Part shown: positions 1 to 7,726 of the stretch, one piece after another
Layout of the letters: each line of letters opens with the position of its first letter
Numbering within the stretch: the stretch's first letter is position 1
Assembly: GCA_016550425.1 (NCBI GenBank)
Contig: JABXGS010000125.1
Span: forward strand, 1-16,027
DNA length: 16,027 nt
Reading direction: 5' to 3'
From: an archaeon
GTDB lineage: Archaea > Asgardarchaeota > Hermodarchaeia > Hermodarchaeales > Hermodarchaeaceae
The notes under the pieces: generated by a model
Seen by the model: only the letters and a program-made list of their open reading frames with translations
Databases searched by the model: none
Told to the model about the DNA's origin: nothing
Made by a program: the position numbers and the translations under genes

Positions 1-71
1 CGGAGTTCAAAACCCTTCAAATTCGGATACTTATTCACTCGGTTATTTCGTTTGACAGAAAGAACTTCCTT

Positions 72-1136
72 TTAGAGCCATCGCTTTTTCCGGAAATACA
101 AGATTAACCCTAAACCGATTCCCAGCATTACAAGTAGGAGAATAGGATAGCTAAATGGAAAGTGATATTCGGGCATGCTTGGAAAGTTCATCCCATATAT
201 TCCCACAATTAAGGTTAATGGGATAAAGATTGTTGAAACTATGGTTAGAACCTTAATCACCTCGTTCATGCGATAGCTCATACTTGACAAGTAGATGTCG
301 AGCATCCCAGAAAGCACTTCACGATATGTTTCCACAGTTTCAAACACCCGAATCACATGATCATAAATATCTCGTAAAAACCGCTCCGACTGCTCTCTAA
401 TTTCAGAGGTTTCAGCACGTTCTAATCGACTTACAACCTCACGTAGTGGCCAAATAGCTTTGCGCATCATGATCATTGTCCGCTTTAAGTCGTAGATTGA
501 TTGAAGGGTATTCTGTGTGGGGTCAGAAACCAATTCCTGTTCTAAATCCTCTAATTCTTCGCTAAAAGCTTCTAAGAACAAGAAATATTGGTCAACGATC
601 GAGTCTATCAAGGAATACAAGAGATAATACGGACCTCGAGTTCGAATGTTTCCCCCGTTGTCCTGAATCCATTCCTGGACTGAATTGAAGATTAGCGACT
701 GGCGTTCCTGAAATGAAAGAACATAATTTGAGCCTAACACTATGCTAATTTGTTCTTGTTCAGGCGTCATTCGTGACCCTTTCTTAATAATCGCCTTGAG
801 AACAATGTATTCGTGGCCATCATAGTTTTCGACTTTGGGACGCTGATCCGTCGCTAAAATGTCTTCCATGACAAGGTGATGCAAGTGAAACTTCTCACCT
901 AATTGTTGTATTAAGTCAATATTGGCTAGACCGCTAACTTGAATCCATAATACGCCTTTTCCGCTAGGTAGCTTTGGTAATTCATCAACGGAATTGATGA
1001 CTTTTTCTTTGACAGATTTTTCATCGAATAGAGTATATGAGACTACTGTGGCTTCAACAGCCTTGTCACCAACATATACAATGCTTCCCGGTGGAAGCCC
1101 AATTTTGTCCGTGCGACGCGTCTCTGGCTCCTGCAT
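72..1136 (-). CDS. corA: CorA-family magnesium/divalent cation channel
   Basis: Inner-membrane pentameric Mg2+ (or Co2+/Ni2+) uptake channel. The 354-residue product has the whole CorA plan: an N-terminal alpha/beta cytoplasmic domain opening with GLPPGS, a long helical stalk with YLLYSLIDSIVDQYF and IWPLREVVSRL, then two C-terminal membrane helices. The signature YGMNF (GMN at 315-317) ends the first helix, an acidic MPE loop follows, and the tail is basic (FRKKRWL). Length and ends match Thermotoga CorA (351 residues) as I remember it. An in-frame ATG lies further upstream at 1202. I prefer ATG 1136 because it has GAGGG about 6 bases upstream and gives the family-typical N-terminus; the extra 22 residues do not look like CorA. 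A weak TATA-like TTTACATTA (about 1187-1195) could serve this start. No gene follows downstream before the window edge (1-71). Confidence 0.95.
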   Translation of the reverse strand: MQEPETRRTDKIGLPPGSIVYVGDKAVEATVVSYTLFDEKSVKEKVINSVDELPKLPSGKGVLWIQVSGLANIDLIQQLGEKFHLHHLVMEDILATDQRPKVENYDGHEYIVLKAIIKKGSRMTPEQEQISIVLGSNYVLSFQERQSLIFNSVQEWIQDNGGNIRTRGPYYLLYSLIDSIVDQYFLFLEAFSEELEDLEQELVSDPTQNTLQSIYDLKRTMIMMRKAIWPLREVVSRLERAETSEIREQSERFLRDIYDHVIRVFETVETYREVLSGMLDIYLSSMSYRMNEVIKVLTIVSTIFIPLTLIVGIYGMNFPSMPEYHFPFSYPILLLVMLGIGLGLILYFRKKRWL

Positions 1137-1244
1137 CAAATCCCTCACTATCAATTCTGGTAATAATGGACATCTGAAAGGAGTACAATAATGTAAACCC
1201 ATGAATCAGTCCTTTGCTTTGGTATTCTTTTGACGATTTAGTAA

Positions 1245-1620
1245 ATAAACAAGACCCAATATACCAATAATCACGTATTTGCCACGCGTCGAAAACCCCT
1301 GAATGTGGGATTTGAACTCAGCGCTGAAGAGAGTTATCCGTATCTCTGTTACTCAATTTACAGTTACCAAGTCCCAATAACCGATTTTCAGCGGTGAATT
1401 CCACGTTCTGCATTCCGGTGAATTGCATTTCGTTTTCGTCAATGAATACGGCCCAGAAGCAAATTGCACTATTCAACTAACTGTCGACAGATACCAATGG
1501 GAAAGTTCTCTTATTCTGATGAATCTGTATGTCTTCCTTGGTCCAATAGTACTTTCAATCGGAGTTCTTTGTGCAACTACTTTTCTGGTTGCTGTTTTCT
1601 TACGGTTACGCCAGTCCTAA
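1245..1620 (+). pseudogene. Remnant of a membrane-anchored beta-sandwich (GOLD-like) protein
   Basis: This fills the stretch between corA and the M42 peptidase. The frame from 1381 to 1620 is open without a good start (stop at 1378; only a TTG at 1423). It reads as the end of an extracellular beta domain (SGELHFVFVNEYG, then NCTIQLTVDRYQW), a hydrophobic helix (LYVFLGPIVLSIGVLCATTF) and a short basic tail RLRQS, the pattern of a C-terminally anchored surface protein. Just upstream, another frame (1245-1396) encodes NVGFELSAEESYPY and stops at 1394, as if one protein had been split by a frameshift near 1381-1396. The N-terminal part with signal peptide is absent. The GOLD/emp24-like label rests only on the beta-strand/turn pattern and is tentative. 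Alternatively, TTG 1423 could start a real 65-residue single-helix membrane protein, but I see no SD for it. Confidence 0.4.
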
Positions 1621-1711
1621 GATGAATCCTAAGGGGAGTTCACGACGAGCCAAAGGCTGAAATATCCTTGAAAGCGAATTGATACTAACTCCTCCTTTGG
1701 AGCGGTTTGCT

Positions 1712-2743
1712 ATGCTTGAATTAATGCAATGGTTACTTGCCTCCACCGGCGTGTCTGGTTATGAGGGGCCAATTCGTGAAGCAATCCGTGAAAGTATTGG
1801 TGATATCCTTTCCTTAAAATCGGATTCTTTGGGCAATCTCTATGCTAGCGTCGGGAAAGGCGATCCACATATCCTTATGATCGCCCATATGGACGAGCTT
1901 GGGTTCGTGGTTACACACATTGAGGACAATGGTTGTTTGCGATTCCGGAAAATTGGTGGTATTGATGATCGACTGCTACCTAGTCGACCAGTAATTATTC
2001 ACACGCAATCTGGACCAGTTCGTGGAGTAATTGGGATGGTGCCACCACACCTCATGATAGATCGCGCCCAGATGAAACAAGTTGTTCCCTGGCAGGAACT
2101 CCAAATTGATTTGTGCACGCGCAGCCGGGAAGAAACTGAAGCCTTAGATGTTCGGCTTTTGGACCCGATTACTTTCCAAAAGGATTCATTCATTCTTCAG
2201 GGTAAGTACCTGTGTGGGAGGGCAATCGATGATCGGTTCGGCTGTGCCATTCTTATCCAATTAGCAAAAGCTTTCGCAAAGAAAGATTTAGATCGGAAAA
2301 TTACCTTCGTTTGGAGTGTCCAAGAAGAAGTTGGGTTACATGGGGCTACAGTAATCGGAAATCGCTTTACTCCTGATATCGTATTAGCCATCGATTCTTA
2401 TGCTACTGGAGATGCACCTGATGTGCCTTATCATCTTGCTCCAGTGACACTCGGAGCCGGACCAGTTCTCCGATTGCACGATAATCGGGCCATAGCCTCC
2501 ACAGAATTGCGCAAACAATTTGAGGTAATCGCTGAGAAGGCTTCAATTCCATTACAAGTCGGAGCTACTGGAGGCGGAACAGACGGAGCTGCTATTCAAC
2601 GAGCAGGGATGGGTGCCCATATGATGGCTATTTCGGTTGCTGTCCGATACCTACATTCGACTGTAGAAATCTGCCATTTAGACGACTTAGACAACCTCTT
2701 CGTGCTCCTCAAAACAGCAATAAAGAAACTCAAGCTACCCTAG
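1712..2743 (+). CDS. M42-family metal-dependent aminopeptidase (TET/glutamyl aminopeptidase/endoglucanase type)
   Basis: A cytoplasmic, probably dodecameric aminopeptidase that trims peptides released by the proteasome, using two Zn/Co ions. All family ligands are present in order: H59 in IAHMDE, the bridging D173 in GRAIDDR, the catalytic pair E205-E206 in QEEVGLHGA, D228 in AIDSYATGD, and H315 in LHSTVE near the C-terminus. GATGGGTDGAAIQ before the last ligand is also typical. Length (343 residues) is normal and there is no signal peptide, despite the old 'endoglucanase' label for this family. Start: a TTG at 1679 would add 11 residues, but ATG 1712 has GGAG (1699-1702) nine bases upstream and begins directly with the family-like MLELMQWLLASTGVSGYEG. 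The SD can pair with CTCC at 1692-1695 in a four-base hairpin, which may be chance. It appears monocistronic. The exact substrate preference cannot be read from the sequence. Confidence 0.93.
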   Translation: MLELMQWLLASTGVSGYEGPIREAIRESIGDILSLKSDSLGNLYASVGKGDPHILMIAHMDELGFVVTHIEDNGCLRFRKIGGIDDRLLPSRPVIIHTQSGPVRGVIGMVPPHLMIDRAQMKQVVPWQELQIDLCTRSREETEALDVRLLDPITFQKDSFILQGKYLCGRAIDDRFGCAILIQLAKAFAKKDLDRKITFVWSVQEEVGLHGATVIGNRFTPDIVLAIDSYATGDAPDVPYHLAPVTLGAGPVLRLHDNRAIASTELRKQFEVIAEKASIPLQVGATGGGTDGAAIQRAGMGAHMMAISVAVRYLHSTVEICHLDDLDNLFVLLKTAIKKLKLP

Positions 2744-2766
2744 ATATTATTAATACGCCATAATGT

Positions 2767-2828
2767 CCGAGTTAATTTCCATTAACTCAAAGAAAAAATA
2801 AGCAATTGAAAAATCGTTATTAACTCGG
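2767..2828 (+). promoter_or_regulatory. Promoter of the first KaiC-like gene with three operator-like half-sites
   Basis: The 8-base word ATTAACTC occurs three times within 60 bases: inverted at 2769-2776 (GAGTTAAT), direct at 2781-2788 and direct at 2819-2826. The first two form a perfect 20-base palindrome with a 4-base spacer (TTCC). The first and third match over 10 bases as an inverted pair (CCGAGTTAAT / ATTAACTCGG). Between copies two and three lies an A-rich, TATA-like stretch (AAAAAATAAG, about 2791-2800) that would place the transcription start near 2820-2825, inside the third copy. The arrangement is that of a repressor operator straddling an archaeal TATA box and start site. The repeats are directly visible; their role is inferred. 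Confidence 0.6.
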
Positions 2829-2873
2829 TTGCCAATATTGGCTTGGGCAACTTTTACTGGTGGACAACGGATA

Positions 2874-3617
2874 ATGCCCGACCCAAAAAATGTCATTTCA
2901 ATTGGAATTCCTGCCATTGACAATTTCTTAGGTGGTGGGCTACGCCGGGGAACAACTTGTCTCCTTGAAGAACTACATGGTGAATCCAGTGGCATGACTG
3001 GGTTTATTGGCATGGACTTCCTCTCATCGGGGATTGAGCGTGGAGAAGGAGGCATTCTCCTATTATCTGAACACACTGTTAAGGAGTTCCAAGACTTACC
3101 TGGAACACATCAGATCTTATCTAAAGCCAAAACAGACCAATTCGTCTTTATGGATGCCCTTTCCTCGATGACATATGGAGAACCTGCTATAAGCCCTAAT
3201 GATGAAAAGGGAATCATCCGCTGTTCTAATGTTCGGTATACCGCCAAATTCTATGAAGAATGGCGAACAACCGTACGGCGATTTGCGCATCCTCTCATGT
3301 TTATCGATTCTCTAAGTGTTCTTTTACATGCAATGGAATCTGATCGCGTGGCTTGGAGGTTTTGGTTAAGCCTTCTTCCACTAATACGCCATCGCCAACT
3401 CACAGTCGTTGCCTCCTTCTATCCCGAAATGCATTCACTGGCCTTTGTTGAGAGCATTGAACGAATTTGTGATTGCATCATCCAATTTACTGGTGAACCT
3501 ACCTCTAATGGTAAACCTGCGCACCTTATGCAAGTCATTAAGAATCGTGGTCTCGACTTTGATGACAAAAAACATCCATACGCCCTCAAAGATTTCCAAT
3601 TTTCTTTCTCAAAATGA
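2874..3617 (+). CDS. KaiC/RAD55-like RecA-fold protein with degenerate P-loop (paralogue A)
   Basis: A 247-residue single-domain protein of the KaiC/GvpD/RAD55 group. The fold markers are FLGGGLRRGTTCLL (KaiC-like lead-in), a strand and acidic turn ILLLSEHT (E66), a Walker B-like strand LMFIDSLSVL (D145), the sensor-like strand LTVVASF, and the C-terminal QVIKNRG. Where KaiC proteins have GEPGTGKT, this one has GESSGMTG (36-43), so the Walker A lysine is missing and classical ATP hydrolysis is unlikely. The second copy at 8871-9611 shows the same loss at the same residues. A central block, IIRCSNVRYTAKFYEE (about 115-129), is almost unchanged between the two. Start ATG 2874 was chosen over an in-frame TTG at 2829 because it aligns with the second copy's start; no strong SD is seen. 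No partner gene is directly coupled: 165 bases separate it from the MFS gene. Function unknown; archaeal KaiC-like proteins act in signalling, taxis or gas-vesicle control. Confidence 0.85.
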   Translation: MPDPKNVISIGIPAIDNFLGGGLRRGTTCLLEELHGESSGMTGFIGMDFLSSGIERGEGGILLLSEHTVKEFQDLPGTHQILSKAKTDQFVFMDALSSMTYGEPAISPNDEKGIIRCSNVRYTAKFYEEWRTTVRRFAHPLMFIDSLSVLLHAMESDRVAWRFWLSLLPLIRHRQLTVVASFYPEMHSLAFVESIERICDCIIQFTGEPTSNGKPAHLMQVIKNRGLDFDDKKHPYALKDFQFSFSK

Positions 3618-3782
3618 ATTCTCCTAAACGTAACTTAATCTCGCCAATTTTCCTTTAAGCTGAACAGCTGAGAAATTACCTTTTCCACTTCATAGAACTC
3701 ATCACAAACCCTTTAGGGGGAAACCGCACATACTCAAGAAAACTCCTTATTTACCCTCTTCCTGTTCTACGGAGGTCTCCTC

Positions 3783-5033
3783 ATGGAGATAGAACCCTTT
3801 ACACGCACAGAGAAACTTATCGTCTTCTTTGCCTGTGCTCTCGGGTGGGCTCATGACGCTATCGGACTAACACTCATCACAGCACTTGCTGAACCCATAC
3901 AATTGGCCTTCGGCGTTCCCATTTCTTGGATGGGGTTCGTCATGTCAGCACAATTCATTGCAACAGTCCCTGGCGCCATACTGTTTGGACGTCTAGCAGA
4001 TAAAATGGGACGGAAAAACATCCTACTACTCACAATAGCCTGGGATGCCATCCTCACTGGTCTCTCTGCCTTTGCACCGAACTTCATAATTTTCGCAACA
4101 CTCCGAATCCTTTCTGGGTTAGGCGTTTCATGGGGTATTGCCTTTGCTTTACTCGGTGAAGTCTATTCTCCCAAACGACGTGCGACCTGGGGAGGTTTTG
4201 TTCACGCAATGTTCATCATCGGCTTTGTCGGTGTACTAATTACCACGCTAGTACTCGAACCGATCTTAGTTCCGTTTTTTGGAATTAATTGGTGGCGACC
4301 TGTTTTCTTGATTGCCTTAATTCCACTACCGTTCATAGCAATACTCTATTTCGTCTTACCTGAATCACAGCTGTGGATGAAATACCACGAGCTTGAATCT
4401 GCAGAATCTGTGCCAATGGTCGATCAGATAAAGAGCCTTGCCCGTTCAGGTTATCTTCGGCTTCTCGTTATCTGTATCATTCTCTTCTGGGCCGCAGAAT
4501 TTGCCTATCATGCCTATGTAGACCTCGGAGTGTATTTCATAAACGTCGAGCTTGGCTTCGGACAAACAAATGCTTTACTAATCTTCCTCATCATTGCCAC
4601 AGTACTCTTCTTCGTCTTTCCACTCATCGGATATATCGGTGATAGGATAGGCCGACGAAAAGGCTTCATGGTACCTACATTCTTCGGACTTGTTGGCACA
4701 GTAATATTTGCCATCGCAACCTTCGTCATGTTCAGTCCAATCGTTGCAGTCGGAGGCTTGTTCATCCTAGCTTTAGGTTTCAGTTCCCATGGACTCTTTG
4801 GAGTGTGGACAAGTGAAATCTTTCCAACAAGCTCACGTGCTGCTGCTGCCTCCTTTATCTTTAGCACCGCACGTGCATTTGCATTAGGTGCAGTGATTGT
4901 CGGAATACTAGTAGACTTCTTCGCTTGGCCAATGGCCCAAGCAATGTTGATCGGAAGTTTCGGCTTCATCCTCATGTTGATTCTACCTTGGCTGCTCCCT
5001 GAGACAAAGGGCAAAGAATTAGAACCAATATAG
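3783..5033 (+). CDS. Major facilitator superfamily transporter (organic acid/sugar type)
   Basis: A 416-residue membrane transporter with about twelve hydrophobic segments in two halves. The loop between helices 2 and 3 carries the MFS motif GRLADKMGRKN (69-79), and its repeat in the second half is GYIGDRIGRRKG (283-294). SEIFPTSSRAAAASF (344-358) and the C-terminal PETKG (406-410) resemble the sugar-porter and aromatic-acid:H+ symporter (AAHS) branches, as does the acidic residue in helix 1 (GWAHDAIG, D25). It is likely a proton-coupled importer of a small carboxylate or sugar; the substrate cannot be told. The start ATG has a strong SD, GGAGGT at 3771-3776, six bases upstream, lying in a short inverted repeat GGAG-GT-CTCC. 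The stop is 32 bases before the ThDP-enzyme start, so the two are probably cotranscribed and the enzyme may act on the imported compound. Confidence 0.88.
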   Translation: MEIEPFTRTEKLIVFFACALGWAHDAIGLTLITALAEPIQLAFGVPISWMGFVMSAQFIATVPGAILFGRLADKMGRKNILLLTIAWDAILTGLSAFAPNFIIFATLRILSGLGVSWGIAFALLGEVYSPKRRATWGGFVHAMFIIGFVGVLITTLVLEPILVPFFGINWWRPVFLIALIPLPFIAILYFVLPESQLWMKYHELESAESVPMVDQIKSLARSGYLRLLVICIILFWAAEFAYHAYVDLGVYFINVELGFGQTNALLIFLIIATVLFFVFPLIGYIGDRIGRRKGFMVPTFFGLVGTVIFAIATFVMFSPIVAVGGLFILALGFSSHGLFGVWTSEIFPTSSRAAAASFIFSTARAFALGAVIVGILVDFFAWPMAQAMLIGSFGFILMLILPWLLPETKGKELEPI

Positions 5034-5065
5034 CATGCCTATATGTTGCATAGGTGAGGTGTTCG

Positions 5066-6754
5066 ATGCCTCTAAAAAATAGCGGTAAAGCAGTAGCTTC
5101 GGTGCTCAAAGCTGAAGGCATATCCCATGTCTTCTCACTCCCAGGAGGAGAAATCCTACCAATATACGATGCTCTAATTGCAGAGGGCATTAAAATTATC
5201 ACAACCCGGCATGAACAAGCGGCAGGTAATGCTGCCGATGGGTGGGCTCGTGTTACTAGGACGCCTGGAGTCTGTCTCCTTGCCATGGGTCCTGGAATTG
5301 TCAATGCGATTCCAGCATTAGCACAAGCCTATCACATGGGCAGCCCCGTCGTGGCTCTAACTTCAAGTATTCCTCACACCCTCGCGGATATGGATGCCTT
5401 CGAAGACCTCGATTTGCAAGCTTTAGTCTCCTCTGTTACAAAATGGACGCGAAGGTGCATATTTCCTCATAGAATTGGAGAATATCTTCAAAAAGCGTTC
5501 AAAGCTGTCCTTACAGGACGAATGGCTCCTGTGCTCCTTGATATCCCTAAAGATATCATATCTACTCCCTATGAAGGGCCCATACCGAAATCACTAACTC
5601 CCTCTCAATACCGGCCAACAGGTCGCATACTTGGAGATCCAACCATGATCAAGAACGCAGTTAAACTGCTAGCAAAAGCAGAGCGTCCAGCGATAATCGC
5701 AGGAAGTGGCGTTTACTGGTCTCAAGGCTGCAAAGAACTAAGAAAACTTGCTGAATTCTTCGGTATTCCTGTGGCTGCAGAATATTTGGGAATAGGTTGT
5801 TTTCCACAAAACCACCCTCTTTCCATAGGAAACGCAATTGCTAATCCATTTTTACGTCAAGCAGATGTCATCCTCGTTGTTGGTGCACGTCTCGATGAAT
5901 TCCTTGGATTCGGCCGTGACCCCTCTTTCTATTCTGAGGGTGCGAAATTTATTCATGTCGACATCTTACCTGACGCGATTGGGAAGAATTGTCCGGTCGC
6001 TGTTGGTATCACCGGTGATGCCAAAGCTGTTCTCAATCAGATGCTCCAAACTGCAAAAGAATTGACGAAGAAGCGAGCGACTAGCAGTTTCGCTAAACAA
6101 TCCCGAGCAGCATGGGAACAGCTCTTCGAAGTCCTTGAGAAGGATGCCGATTCCGATGAGCTTCCAATTAAACCCCAACGACTCATGAAGGAAATTCGTG
6201 AATTCGCAACGCCAGAAAGTCTTTTCATTCTCGATGGCGGGGATACAACGGCGTGGGCTTATTTATACCTCCGAGCTAACTTCCCTGGGCAAATCATCGG
6301 TTCACAAGGGCCTCTCGGACATTTAGGTGCTGGCTTACCTATCAGTTTGGCAGCAAAGCTTGCTAGACCTGAAACGCCAGTCTACCTAATTTCTGGTGAT
6401 GGCAGTTTCATGTTTAATGTTAGTGAATTAGATACTGCTGTTCGCTATGACATTCCGATCGTTGCGATTGTGAACAATGATTGTGCGTGGGGACTAGTAT
6501 ACCATACTCGCCTTCTAAAAACCAGGTCAGAAGAACAAGCTTCTTGTGGAACCTTACTCAACGAGCATGCCCGCTTCGATAAACTCGCAGAAGGACTTGG
6601 AGCAAGGGGCGAATTAGTCACAAAACCCGATGAGATTAAACCTGCTCTAAAACGGGCAACAGACTCAGGACACCCTTATGTCTTAGATGTCCGAGTCTCA
6701 AGAAAATACATGACCCTGCTTTCTCAAATCTTCACAACAAAACGAGACTATTAG
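5066..6754 (+). CDS. Thiamine-diphosphate enzyme of the acetolactate synthase / 2-hydroxyacyl-CoA lyase superfamily
   Basis: A 562-residue cytoplasmic ThDP-dependent enzyme with the standard three domains. The N-terminal PYR domain has FSLPGGE and the cofactor-activating glutamate E50 in TTRHEQAAGNAADGWAR, followed by GPG. The central nucleotide-type domain spans about 185-325 (ERPAIIAGSGV, ADVILVVGARLD). The C-terminal PP domain has the diphosphate/Mg motif from GDGSF (444-448) to NND (470-472). ELDTAVRYDIPIVAIV resembles 2-hydroxyacyl-CoA lyase and benzaldehyde-lyase relatives, while DAFEDLDLQALVSSVTKW resembles acetolactate synthase. It therefore probably makes or breaks a C-C bond next to a carbonyl, with 2-oxo acids or acyl-CoA as possible substrates. 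No acetolactate synthase small subunit is nearby, which argues against a branched-chain amino-acid role. ATG 5066 is preferred over GTG 5054 because GAGGT (5056-5060) sits five bases upstream. Confidence 0.85.
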   Translation: MPLKNSGKAVASVLKAEGISHVFSLPGGEILPIYDALIAEGIKIITTRHEQAAGNAADGWARVTRTPGVCLLAMGPGIVNAIPALAQAYHMGSPVVALTSSIPHTLADMDAFEDLDLQALVSSVTKWTRRCIFPHRIGEYLQKAFKAVLTGRMAPVLLDIPKDIISTPYEGPIPKSLTPSQYRPTGRILGDPTMIKNAVKLLAKAERPAIIAGSGVYWSQGCKELRKLAEFFGIPVAAEYLGIGCFPQNHPLSIGNAIANPFLRQADVILVVGARLDEFLGFGRDPSFYSEGAKFIHVDILPDAIGKNCPVAVGITGDAKAVLNQMLQTAKELTKKRATSSFAKQSRAAWEQLFEVLEKDADSDELPIKPQRLMKEIREFATPESLFILDGGDTTAWAYLYLRANFPGQIIGSQGPLGHLGAGLPISLAAKLARPETPVYLISGDGSFMFNVSELDTAVRYDIPIVAIVNNDCAWGLVYHTRLLKTRSEEQASCGTLLNEHARFDKLAEGLGARGELVTKPDEIKPALKRATDSGHPYVLDVRVSRKYMTLLSQIFTTKRDY

Positions 6755-6755
6755 G

Positions 6756-7724
6756 TTACTTTTGGTAAGTCTTCAAACCAACTTTTTGAAGTAATATAAG
6801 AAGTTCCTCCGCGCGCTTCTGGCGGAGCTGTTCTGGAGATTGATTGTGATAATCATAGATGCCCTTACCCGACTTGATACCCAAATTTCCCTTCAGAACG
6901 GTATCCTCCAGCCACTTGGGAAGCTTGTATCGCTCATCATCCAAAGCCCACGATAAATACTTGGCTGCCAGCACGATAACATCAAGTCCAATATAGTCAA
7001 GATTTCCAAAAGGACCATATTGCAAAAACACTGGACCAAGATGTTCTTTGAATGCCCGATCGATTTCAACATGAGAAGCGACGCCTTCTTCAATGAGTGC
7101 AGCTGCTTCTGTTAAGACCGCTCCTGCAAGTCTATTAACAATGAAGCCAGGTGCATCATTGCAGGTAATAGTGCGCTTTCCACATTGTTCTTCCAGAAAC
7201 TTCTGAACCCGGTTAACTACTGTTTTCTTTGTTTGCGGAGCACGAATAATTTCAACAAGCGGCAAGACATAGGGCGGATTCATCCAATGAGTTCCCACCA
7301 AACGCTCCGGGGTCTTGAGTCCTTCGGCAATATCACCGACCCGAATTACAGAGGTAGTTGACGACAGAATGGCTGTTTTACGACAAACTCTTTCAGCCTG
7401 CGCAAAAATCTCACGTTTAAGGTCTAAACGTTCAGGAACTGCCTCAAGAATCAAGTTCGCTCTAGATACAGCCGCATCGAAATCGGGTTCTAAATTTATG
7501 CGTGTTAGTGTGAAAGGAATCGTTTCGCGTGCAATAGCTCGTCGTCTCTGTAAAAAGAGAAGATTTGCATTAATTTTGTCTTTAACTTGGCTCAACGCTT
7601 TCTCATCGATGTCATATAATTCCACATCGCATCCAGCCTGCGCAAAGACCTGCGCAATACCATGACCCATTGCTCCAGCACCCAAGACGGCAGTTCGTGT
7701 AATTTTACTCAATAATGAACCCAC
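6756..7724 (-). CDS. 3-hydroxyacyl-CoA dehydrogenase (short-chain 3-hydroxybutyryl-CoA type)
   Basis: An NAD(P)-dependent oxidation/reduction enzyme for 3-hydroxyacyl-CoA or related 3-hydroxy acids. The N-terminal Rossmann fold has VLGAGAMGHGIA (13-24), with an acidic residue (D38/D40 in YDIDE) favouring NAD. EAVPE (94-98) is the usual strand-end motif. The catalytic dyad is H146 in GTHWMNPP and E158 in LPLVEII, 12 apart as in the mammalian enzyme. NDAPGFIVNRL (189-199) opens the helical C-terminal domain, which ends with SGKGIYDY. Length (322) is slightly above the usual 280-290 for bacterial short enzymes. The active-site WMNPP replaces the commoner FFNP, so the substrate may differ (gulonate/lambda-crystallin-like members are an alternative). 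GTG 7724 lies two bases after the upstream stop. TTG 7712, behind GGGTGGG, is an equally good start. It is cotranscribed with the SDR gene and ends one base from the convergent ThDP gene. Confidence 0.87.
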   Translation of the reverse strand: MGSLLSKITRTAVLGAGAMGHGIAQVFAQAGCDVELYDIDEKALSQVKDKINANLLFLQRRRAIARETIPFTLTRINLEPDFDAAVSRANLILEAVPERLDLKREIFAQAERVCRKTAILSSTTSVIRVGDIAEGLKTPERLVGTHWMNPPYVLPLVEIIRAPQTKKTVVNRVQKFLEEQCGKRTITCNDAPGFIVNRLAGAVLTEAAALIEEGVASHVEIDRAFKEHLGPVFLQYGPFGNLDYIGLDVIVLAAKYLSWALDDERYKLPKWLEDTVLKGNLGIKSGKGIYDYHNQSPEQLRQKRAEELLILLQKVGLKTYQK

Positions 7725-7726
7725 CC

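Noticed and set aside
1692..1702. CTCC-TTT-GGAG hairpin hiding the peptidase ribosome site, considered as a regulatory switch
   Set aside because: A four-pair stem with a three-base loop is weak and could arise from any SD next to a pyrimidine run.
2750..3076. A 108-residue minus-strand frame covering the promoter and start of KaiC-like gene A
   Set aside because: It overlaps the conserved N-terminus of the paralogue and contains no recognisable domain; the plus-strand protein is matched by its sister copy.
3618..3782. Short inverted repeats (AGCTG-AA-CAGCT, CCCT-TT-AGGG) in the gap before the MFS gene, considered as terminator or riboswitch
   Set aside because: The arms are only four or five pairs with two-base loops, too tight to fold stably, and no conserved riboswitch core is visible. 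The gap holds only pyrimidine-rich tracts and the MFS ribosome site.
4514..5014. A 166-residue open frame on the minus strand inside the MFS gene
   Set aside because: It lies wholly opposite a well-supported transporter gene, has no SD or family motif, and its composition is what the reverse strand of a membrane protein gives.
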